Part shown: positions 55,088 to 64,000 of the stretch, piece after piece
Layout of the letters: the number at the start of each line of letters is the position of its first letter
How positions within the stretch are numbered: the first letter of the stretch is position 1
Assembly (NCBI RefSeq): GCF_037975245.1
Contig: NC_092563.1
Coordinates: 11,003,001 to 11,067,000, forward strand
Length of the DNA stretch: 64,000 nt
Direction of reading: 5' to 3'
DNA from: Apostichopus japonicus
Taxonomy: Eukaryota > Echinodermata > Holothuroidea > Aspidochirotida > Stichopodidae
The notes under the pieces: generated by a model
Told to the model about the DNA's origin: nothing
Databases searched by the model: none
What the model saw: only the letters and a program-made list of their open reading frames with translations
Translations under genes and position numbers: made by a program

Positions 55088-57085
55088 GCTCATTCGATCG
55101 ATCGGTATACCGCATATTCATTTTATCGGTATCGCACATTCGACTGATCGGTATCGCAAATTCGATTGATCGGTACCGCATATTAGACTGTTCGGTTCGG
55201 CACATTCGATTGCCCGGTACGGCACATTCGATTGTTCCGTATCGCACATTCGATTGATCGGTACCGCACATTCGATTGAACGGTATCGCACATTCGATTG
55301 TTCGGTATCTCACATTCGATTGATCGGTAGCACACATTCGATTGTTCGGTACGGCACATTCGATTGTTCGGTACCGCACATTCGATTGATCGGTACCGCA
55401 CATTCGATCGATCGGTACCGCACATTCGATTGTTCGGTATCGCACATTCGATTGATCGGTACCGCACATTGGATTGTTCGGTATCGCACATTCGATTGAT
55501 CGGTACCGCACATTCTATTGTTCGGTATCTCATATTCAATCGATCAATACCGCACATTCGTTTGTTCGGTACGGCACATTCGATTATTCAGTACCGCACA
55601 TTTGATTGATCGGTACCGCACATCCAATTCTTCGGTATCGCACAATTCATTGGTCGGTAACGTACATTCCATTAATCGGTACCGCACATTCAATTGATCG
55701 AAACTGCCTATTCGATCGATCGGTATAGCACATCCTATTTATCGGTATCGCACATTCGATTGATCGGTATCGCAAATTCCATTTATCGGTATCGCACATT
55801 CGATTGATCGGTATCGCAAATTCCATTTATCTGTATTGCACATTCCATTGATCGATACCGCACATTCGATTGTTCGGTACGGCACATTCGATTGTTCGGA
55901 ACCGCACATTCCATTTATCGGTATCGCACATTCGATCGATCGGTACCGCACATTCGATTGTTCGGTATCGCACTTTCGATTGATCGGTACCGCACATTCG
56001 ATTGATCGGTAGCGCACATGCCATTGTTCGGTACCGAATGATCGCTACTGAACATTCGATCGATCGGTACCGCACATTCGATTGATCGGTACCGCACATT
56101 CGGTCGATCGGTACCGCACATTTAATTTATCAGTACCGCACATTCGATTGTTCGGTATCGCACATTCGATTGATTGGTACCGCACATTCGATTGATCGGT
56201 ATCGTAATCGATCGATCGGTACCGCACATTCGTTTTATCGGTACCGCACAATCGATTGTTCCGTATCGCACATTCCATTGAACGGTACCGCACATTCGAT
56301 TGTTCGGTACGGTACATTCGATTGATCGGTACAGCACATTCGATTGATCGGTATCGCACATTCGATTGATCGGTATCGCTTATTCCATTTATCGGTGCCG
56401 CACATTTGATTGATCAGTACCGCACTTTCGATTGATCGGTACCGCACTTTCGATTGATCGGTACCGAAGATTCCATTTATCTGTACCGCACTTTCCATTT
56501 ATCGGTACCGCACATTCAATTGATCGGTACCGCAGATTCGATTGATCGGTATCGAACATTCGATTGATCGGTATCGCACTTTAGATTGATCGGTACCGCA
56601 CATTCGATTGTTCGGTAGCGCACATGCCATTGTTCGGTACCGATTGATCGCTACTGAACATTCGATTGATCGGTATCGCACATTCTATCGATCGGTACCG
56701 CACATTCGATTGATCGGTACCGCACATTCGGTCGATCGGTACCGCACATTAAATTCATCGGTACCACACATTCGACTGTTCGGGACGGCACATTCCATTG
56801 TTCGGTACCGATTGATCGCTGCTGAACATTCGATTGACCGGTACCCCACATTCTATCGATCGGTACCACACTATCAATTTCACGGTACGGCACATTCGAT
56901 TGTTCGGTAATGCATATTCGAATGATCGTACCGAACATTCGATTGAACGGTATCGCATATTCTATTAATGGGTTCTGCACATTTGATTGATCGGTACCGC
57001 ACATTCGATTGATCGGTACCGCACATTCCATTGTTCGGTATCTCATATTCAATTGATCAATACCGCACATTCGATTGATCGGTAC
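55088..57085 (+). repeat. Kilobase block S, copy 2
   Basis: Repeats at +3,442 bp (157 x 22 - 12) as 58,530-60,527. Landmarks: 24-bp unit 55,088, 20-bp unit 56,204, and 14-bp units 56,036, 56,642 and 56,810. Its left part also recurs near the window end at +8,484 (55.12-55.51 and 63.60-63.99 kb). Confidence 0.85.
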
Positions 57086-57522
57086 GGCACATTCCATTGT
57101 TCGGTACCGAATGATCGATGCTGAACATTTTATTGATCGGTACCCCACATTCTATCGATCGGTACCACACTATCAATTTCAGGGTACGGCACATTCGATT
57201 GTTCGGTAATGCACATTCGAATGATCGGTACCGAACATTCGATTGAACGGTATCGCATATTCGATTGATCGGTACCGCACATTCGATTGTTCGGTATCTC
57301 ATATTCAATTGATCAATACCGCACATTCGATTGATCGGTACCGCACATTCGATTGATCGGTACCGCACATTCGATTGTTCGGTATCTCATATTCAATTGA
57401 TCAATACCGCACATTCGATTGATCGGTACCGCACATTCGATTGATCGGTATCGAACATTCGATTGATCGGTATCACACATTCGATTGATCGGTACCGCAC
57501 ATTCGATTGATCGGTACGGCAC

Positions 57523-58140
57523 ATTCGTTTATCGCTACCGAACACTATATATATATCGGTACCGCACATTCGATTTATAGGTACCGCACATTCGATTTAT
57601 CGTAACCGAACATTTAATTGATCGGTACCGCACATTCGGTCGATCGGTACCGCACATTTAATTTATCGGTACGTCACTTTCGATTGTTCGGTATCGCACA
57701 TTCGATTGATTGGTACCGCACATTCGATTGATCGGTATCGTACATCGATCGATCGGTACCGCACATTCATTTTATCGGTACCGCACATTCGATTGTTCGG
57801 TATCGCACATTCGATTGAACGGTATCGCACATTCGATTGTTCGGTACGGTACATTCGATTGATCGGTACAGCACATTCGATTGATCGGTATCGCACATTC
57901 GATTGATCGGTATCGCTAATTCCATTTATCGGTACCGCACATTCGATTGATCGGTACCGCACATTCGATTGATCGGTACCGCACATTCGATTGATCGGTA
58001 CCGAACATTCTATTTATCGGTATCGCTTATTCCATTTATCGGTACCGCACATTCCATTTATCGGTACCGCACATTCGATTGATCGGTACCGCACATTCTA
58101 TTGATCGGTACCGCAAATTCGTTTATCGGTACCGCACATT
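57523..58140 (+). repeat. Block R, partial copy 3
   Basis: Begins with GAACACTATATATATATC (57,540), the longest TA run among the R copies, then follows copy 2 at +6,093. It is truncated before the 9-bp unit that copies 1 and 2 have. Confidence 0.78.
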
Positions 58141-58443
58141 CGATTGATCGGTACCGCACTTTCGATAGATCGGTACCGCACTATCATTTTAACGGTATGG
58201 CACATTCGATTGTTCGGTATTGCACATTCGATTGATTGGTACCGCACATTCGATTGAACGGTATCGCACATTCGATTGTTCGGTATCTCACATTCGATTG
58301 ATCGGTATCACACATTCGATTGTTCGGTACGGCACATTCGATTGTTCGGTACCGCACATTCGATTGATCGGTATCGAACATTCGATTTATCAGTACCGCA
58401 CATTCGATTGATCTGTACCGCACATTCCATTTATCGGTACCGC
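58141..58443 (+). repeat. Segment repeated from 48,130-48,432
   Basis: Matches at +10,011 bp, starting at GCACTTTCGATAGATCGG followed by the CACTATCATTTTAACGG unit. It joins the end of R copy 3 directly, a junction not present in the other R copies. Confidence 0.78.
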
Positions 58444-58529
58444 ACATTCATTTTATCGATACAGCACATTCGATTGTTCGGTACTGCACATTCGATTTTT
58501 GGGTACCGAACATTCGATTGATCGGTACC

Positions 58530-60527
58530 GCACATTCGATCGATCGGTATACCGCATATTCATTTTATCGGTATCGCACATTCGACTGATCGGTATCGCA
58601 CATTCGATTGATCGGTACCGCATATTAGACTGTTCGGTTCGGCACATTCGATTGTCCGGTACGGCACATTCGATTGTTCGGTATCGCACATTCGATTGAT
58701 CGGTACCGCACATTCGATTGAACGGTATCGCACTTTCGATTGTTCGGTATCTCACATTCGATTGATCGGTACCACACATTCGATTGTTCGGTACGGCACA
58801 TTCGATTGTTCGGTACCGCACATTCGATTGATCGGTACCGCACATTCGATCGATCGGTACCGCACATTCGATTGTTCGGTATCGCACATTCGATTGATCG
58901 GTACCGCACATTCGATTGTTCGGTATCGCACATTCGATTGATCGGTACCGCACATTCTATTGTTCGGTATCTCATATTCAATCGATCAATACCGCATATT
59001 CGTTTGTTCGGTACGGCACATTCGATTATTCAGTACCGCACATTCGATTGATCGGTACCGCACATCCAATTCTTCGGTATCGCACAATTCATTGGTCGGT
59101 AACGTACATTCCATTAATCGGTACCGCACATTCGATTGATCGAAACTGCCTATTCGATCGATCGGTATAGCACATCCTATTTATCGGTATCGCACATTCG
59201 ATTGATCGGTATCGCAAATTCCATTTATCGGTATCGCACATTCGATTGATCGGTATCGCAAATTCCATTTATCTGTATTGCACATTCCATTGATCGATAC
59301 CGCACATTCGATTGTTCGGTACGGCACATTCGATTGTTCGGAACCGCACATTCCATTTATCGGTACCGCACATTCGATCGATCGGTACCGCACATTCGAT
59401 TGTTCGGTATCGCACTTTAGACTGATCGGTACCGCACATTCGATTGTTCGGTAGCGCACATGCCATTGTTCGGTACCGAATGATCGCTACTGAACATTCG
59501 ATCGATCGGTACCGCATATTCGATTGATCGGTACCGCACATTCGGTCGATCGGTACCGCACATTTAATTTATCGGTACCGCACATTCGATTGTTCGGTAT
59601 CGCACATTCGATTGATTGGTACCGCACATTCGATTGATCGGTATCGTAATCGATCGATCGGTACCGCACATTCGTTTTATCGGTACCGCACAATCGATTG
59701 TTCCGTATCGCACATTCCATTGAACGGTACCGCACATTCGATTGTTCGGTACGGTACATTCGATTGATCGGTACAGCACATTCGATTGATCGGTATCGCA
59801 CATTCGATTGATCGGTATCGCTTATTCCATTTATCGGTGCCGCACATTTGATTGATCAGTACCGCACTTTCGATTGATCGGTACCGCACTTTCGATTGAT
59901 CGGTACCGAAGATTCCATTTATCTGTACCGCACTTTCCATTTATCGGTACCGCACATTCAATTGATCGGTACCGCAGATTCGATTGATCGGTATCGAACA
60001 TTCGATTGATCGGTGTCGCACTTTAGATTGATCGGTACCGCACATTCGATTGTTCGGTAGCGCACATGCCATTGTTCGGTACCGATTGATCGCTACTGAA
60101 CATTCGATTGATCGGTATCGCACATTCTATCGATCGGTACCGCACATTCGATTGATCGGTACCGCACATTCGGTCGATCGGTACCGCACATTAAATTCAT
60201 CGGTACCACACATTCGACTGTTCGGTACGGCACATTCCATTGTTCGGTACCGATTGATCGCTGCTGAACATTCGATTGACCGGTACCCCACATTCTATCG
60301 ATCGGTACCACACTATCAATTTCACGGTACGGCACATTCGATTGTTCGGTAATGCATATTCGAATGATCGTACCGAACATTCGATTGAACGGTATCGCAT
60401 ATTCTATTAATGGGTTCTGCACATTTGATTGATCGGTACCGCACATTCGATTGATCGGTACCGCACATTCCATTGTTCGGTATCTCATATTCAATTGATC
60501 AATACGGCACATTCGATTGATCGGTAC
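58530..60527 (+). repeat. Kilobase block S, copy 3
   Basis: Matches copy 2 at +3,442 with few substitutions, for example GTGTCGCAC at 60,015 against GTATCGCAC. Landmarks: 58,530 (24-bp), 59,646 (20-bp), and 59,478, 60,084 and 60,252 (14-bp). Confidence 0.85.
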
Positions 60528-60785
60528 CGCACATTCGATTGATCGGTATTGAACATTCGATTGATCGGTATCACACATTCGATTCATCGGTACCGCACAT
60601 TCGATTGATCGGTACCGCACATTCGATTCATCGGTACCGCACATTCGATTGTTCGGTATCTCATATTCAATTGATCGGTACCGCACATTCGATTGTTCGG
60701 TATCGCACATTCGATTGATCGGTACCGCACATTCGATTGTTCGGTACGGCACATTCCATTGTTCGGTACCGAATGATCGATGCTG

Positions 60786-61330
60786 AACATTTAATTTATC
60801 GGTACGTCACTTTCGATTGTTCGGTATCGCACATTCGATTGATTGGTACCGCACATTCGATTGATCGGTATCGTACATCGATCGATCGGTACCGCACATT
60901 CATTTTATCGGTACCGCACATTCCATTGTTCGGTATCGTACATTCGATTGAACGGTATCGCACATTCGATTGTTCGGTACGGTACATTCGATTGATCGGT
61001 ACAGCACATTCGATTGATCGGTATCGCACATTCGATTGATCGGTATCGCTAATTCCATTTATCGGTACCGAACATTCGATTGATCGGTACCGCACATTCG
61101 ATTGATCGGTACCGCACATTCGATTGATCGGTACCGAACATTCTATTGATCGGTATCGCTTATTCCATTTATCGGTACCGCACATTCCATTTATCGGTAC
61201 CGCACATTCGATTGATCGGTACCGCACATTCGATTGATCGGTACCGCAAATTCGTTTATCGGTACCGCACATTTGATTAATCGGTACCGCACATTCGATT
61301 GTTCGGTATCGCACATACCGCACATTCGAT
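60786..61330 (+). repeat. Block R, partial copy 4
   Basis: Follows R copy 3 at +3,133 from GTACGTCACTTTCG (60,803). It lacks the GAACACTATATA start, the join being at GCTGAACATTTAATTTATCGG near 60,785. It ends with the 9-bp unit at 61,311. Confidence 0.78.
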
Positions 61331-61559
61331 TGATCGGTACCGCACATTCGATCGATCGGTACCGCATATTCATTTAATCGGTATTGCACATTCGATTGAT
61401 CGGTATCGCAAATTCGATTGATCGGTACCGCACATTCGACTGTTCGGTTCGGCATATTCGATTGTTCGGTACCGCATATTTGATTGATCGGTACCGCACA
61501 TTCGATCGATGGGTACCTTACATTCGATTGTTCGGTATCGCACATTCGATTGATCGGTA

Positions 61560-61785
61560 CCGCACATTCGATTGTTCGGTACGGCACATTCCATTGTTCG
61601 GTACCGATTGATCGCTGCTGAACATTCGATTGATCGGTACCCCACTTTCTATCGATCGGTACCACACTATCAATTTCACGGTACGGCACATTCGATTGTT
61701 CGGTAATGCACATTCGATTGATCGGTACCGCACATTCGATTGATCGGTACGGCACATTCGATTTTTCGGTATCGCACAATTCATT
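61560..61785 (+). repeat. 587-bp spaced duplication, copy a
   Basis: Matches 62,147-62,372 at +587 (27 x 22 - 7: one 14-bp unit, -8, and one 23-bp unit with GCGAAAACC, +1). Landmarks are TACCCCACTTTCTATCG and CACTATCAATTTCACGG. Confidence 0.8.
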
Positions 61786-62162
61786 GATCGGTACCGCACA
61801 TTCGATTTATCGGTACCGCACATTCGATTCATCGGTATCGCACATTCGATTGATCGGTATCGCACATTCCATTTATCTGTACCGCACATTCGATTTAGCG
61901 AAAACCGCACATTCGATTGATCTGTACCGCACATTCCATTTATCGGTACCGCACATTCGATCGATCGAAACCGCACAGTCGATTGATCGGTACCGCACAT
62001 TCGATTGATCGGTACCGCAAATTCGATCGATCGGTACCGCATATTCATTTTATCGGTATCGCACATTCGACTGATCGGTATCGCACATTCGATTGATCGG
62101 TACCGCATATTAGACTGTTCGGTTCGGCACATTCGATTGTCCGGTACGGCACATTCGATTGT

Positions 62163-64000
62163 TCGGTACGGCACATTCCATTGTCCGGTACCGATTGATC
62201 GCTGCTGAACATTCGATTGATCGGTACCCCACTTTCTATCGATCGGTACCACACTATCAATTTCACGGTACGGCACATTCGATTGTTCGGTAATGCACAT
62301 TCGATTGATCGGTACCGCACATTCGATTGATCGGTACGGCACATTCGATTTTTCGGTATCGCACAATTCATTGATCGGTACCGCACATTCCATTTATCGG
62401 TACCGCACATTCGATTGATCGAAACCGCCTATTCGATTGATCAGTATCGCACATTCGATTTATCGGTACCGCACATTCGATTGTTCGGTACGGCACATTC
62501 CATTGTCCGGTACCGATTGATCGCTGCTGAACATTCGATTGATCGGTACCGCACTTTCGATAGATCGGTACCGCACTATCATTTTAACGGTATGGCACAT
62601 TCGATTGTTCGGTATTGCACATTCGATAGATTGGTACCGCACATTCGATTGAACGGTATCGCACATTCGATTGTTCGGTATCTCACATTCGATTGATCGG
62701 TATCGCTTATTCCATTTATCGGTACCGCACATTTGATTGATCGGTACCGCACATTCGATTGATCGGTACCGCACATTCGATTGATCGGTACCGCACATTC
62801 GATTGATCGGTACCGCACATTCGATTGATCGGTACCGCACATTCGATTGATCGGTACCGAACATTCCATTTACCTGAACCGCACATTCCATTTATCGGTA
62901 CCGCACATTCGATTGATAGGTACCGCACATTCAATTGATCGGTATCGAACATTTTATTTATCGGTATTGCTTATTCCATTTATCGGTACCGCACATTCCA
63001 TTCATCGGTACCGCACATTCGATTGATCGGTACCGCACATTCGATTGATCGGTACCGCAAATTCGATTGATCGGTACCGCACATTTGATTAATCGGTACG
63101 TAACATTCGATTGTTCGGTATCGCACATACCGCACATTCGATTGATGGGTACCGCACATTCGATCGATCGGTACCGCATATTCATTTAATCGGTATTGCA
63201 CATTCGATTGATCGGTATCGCATATTCGATTGATCGGTACCGCACATTCGATTGATCGGTACCGCACTTTCGATAGATCGGTACCGCACTATCATTTTAA
63301 CGGTATGGCACATTCGATTGTTCGGTTCGGCACATTCGATTGATTGGTACCGCACATTCGATTGAACGGTATCGCACATTCGATTGAACGGTATCGCACA
63401 TTCGATTGATCGGTATCACACATTCGATTGTTCGGTACGGCACATTCGATTGTTCGGTACCGCACATTCGATTGATCGGTATCGAACATTCGATTCATCA
63501 GTACCGCACATTCGATTGATCGAAACCGCACAGTCGATTGATCGGTACCGCACATTCGATTGATCGGTACCGCACATTCGATCGATCGGTATACCGCATA
63601 TTCATTTTATCGGTATCGCACATTCGACTGATCGGTATCGCAAATTCGATTGATCGGTACCGCATATTAGACTGTTCGGTTCGGCACATTCGATTGCCCG
63701 GTACGGCACATTCGATTGTTCAGTATCGCACATTCGATTGATCGGTACCGCACATTCGATTGAACGGTATCGCACATTCGATTGTTCGGTATCTCACATT
63801 CGATTGATCGGTAGCACACATTCGATTGTTCGGTACGGCACATTCGATTGTTCGGTACCGCACATTCGATTGATCGGTACCGCACATTCGATCGATCGGT
63901 ACCGCACATTCGATTGTTCGGTATCGCACATTCGATTGTTCGGTACGGCACATTCCATTGTCCGGTACCGATTGATCGCTGCTGAACATTCGATTGATCG
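62163..64000 (+). repeat. Kilobase block T, copy 2, running off the window
   Basis: Follows block T copy 1 at +8,418 to about 63,488. After a 66-bp (three-monomer) gain it continues at +8,484 to the last bases, which again show a 14-bp unit (63,970). The array clearly continues beyond the window. Confidence 0.85.

Larger units (their letters stand above)
1..64000 (+). repeat. 22-bp satellite DNA array filling the window
   Basis: The most common monomer reads GCACATTCGAT then TGATCGGTACC, and every line of the window can be cut into units of this kind in one orientation. About 2,900 units fit. Variation falls mainly on a few positions: 4 (C to T), 9 (G to C or A), 12 (T to C), 13 (G to T), 14 (A to T), 17-19 (for example CGGT to CGAA or CTGT), 21 (C to T) and 22 (C to G). 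Units of other lengths are rare and recur in fixed contexts. No unique DNA, inverted segment or array edge was seen, and both window ends lie inside the array. Long same-orientation arrays like this are typical of eukaryotic satellites; the host and chromosomal location are not determinable here. I do not recognise this monomer as a named satellite. Confidence 0.98.

Noticed and set aside
60796-61779. Longest open frames (327, 297, 291 and 274 codons, all bottom strand) as protein-coding genes
   Set aside because: They consist solely of the 22-residue cycle dictated by the satellite, overlap equally open shadows in other frames, begin and end at random monomer variants, and have no non-repeat domain, promoter or splice context.
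1-64000. CRISPR array
   Set aside because: The 22-bp repeats are directly adjacent, with no unique spacers, leader or cas genes.
1-64000. CENP-B box in the monomer
   Set aside because: The unit contains TTCG, then four bases, then A, and later CGG, as in the CENP-B box (NTTCGNNNNANNCGGGN). But only one base instead of two separates the A from CGG, and the third G of CGGG is T. It is a near miss, not a match.
1-64000. Telomeric repeat or rDNA spacer
   Set aside because: The unit is not a telomere-type G/T-rich repeat, and no rRNA-like sequence or promoter is present anywhere in the window.
1-64000. Transposon or retroelement inside the array
   Set aside because: No stretch departs from the 22-bp pattern for more than about one monomer, and no terminal inverted repeats, LTRs or transposase-like frames were found.
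1-64000. Inverted segments of the array
   Set aside because: All units read in the same direction. The apparent reverse matches (CGATCAATCGG units near 1,108, 8,809 and 13,038) are point variants of the near-palindromic GATTGATC core.

Overview
The whole 64 kb is one head-to-tail tandem array of a 22-bp monomer, all in the same orientation on the + strand. The monomer is GCACATTCGAT joined to TGATCGGTACC. It is about 50% GC, has three CpGs per unit, and carries an 8-bp palindrome (CGGTACCG) across each unit junction. About 2,900 monomers fit in the window. I found no unique sequence, gene, RNA gene, transposon or array edge, and the array runs past both ends. This is satellite DNA, so a eukaryotic host is by far the likeliest source. 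The sequence itself does not say which lineage. Centromeric, subtelomeric or sex-chromosome location cannot be decided from it.

The monomers vary among a limited set of diagnostic variants, and the order of those variants is repeated on a larger scale. This gives clear, nested higher-order repeats (HORs). Left part: a block of about 4.4 kb (1-4,435) recurs almost unchanged 7,701 bp downstream (7,702-12,180), then appears as a shuffled mosaic (12.2-18.3 kb) containing an 872-bp tandem duplication. Next come a 2.09/2.11-kb tandem pair (17,481-21,682) and, overlapping it, a 1,549-bp unit in about 2.4 copies (20,797-24,490). Middle: pairs with spacings of about 1,473 bp (27.9-30.5 kb), 1,607-1,673 bp (30.7-33.1 kb), 586 bp (36.1-37.2 kb) and 1,243 bp (38.1-39.9 kb). 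Right part: pairs at 1.62-1.71 kb (40.2-43.2 kb) and 1.89/2.11 kb (43.3-47.3 kb), then 47-64 kb, a shuffled set of kilobase blocks present two to four times at spacings of 3,442, 4,170, 6,267, 8,418 and about 10,011 bp.

Most copies of a block differ by whole monomers (22, 44, 66 or 330 bp) and by a few substitutions. The HOR lengths that are not multiples of 22 are explained by a few recurring short or long monomers (14, 21, 18, 9, 20, 23 and 24 bp). This is what repeated unequal exchange or amplification, kept in register by the 22-bp unit, would produce. A change in marker variants near 31.7-33.6 kb separates an older-looking left arm from a right arm with its own variants.

Many open frames of 60-327 codons exist on both strands. 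They follow from the arithmetic of the repeat: the bottom-strand consensus has no stop in any frame. I do not regard them as genes. All boundaries were read by eye and are good to roughly one monomer. No percent identities were computed.
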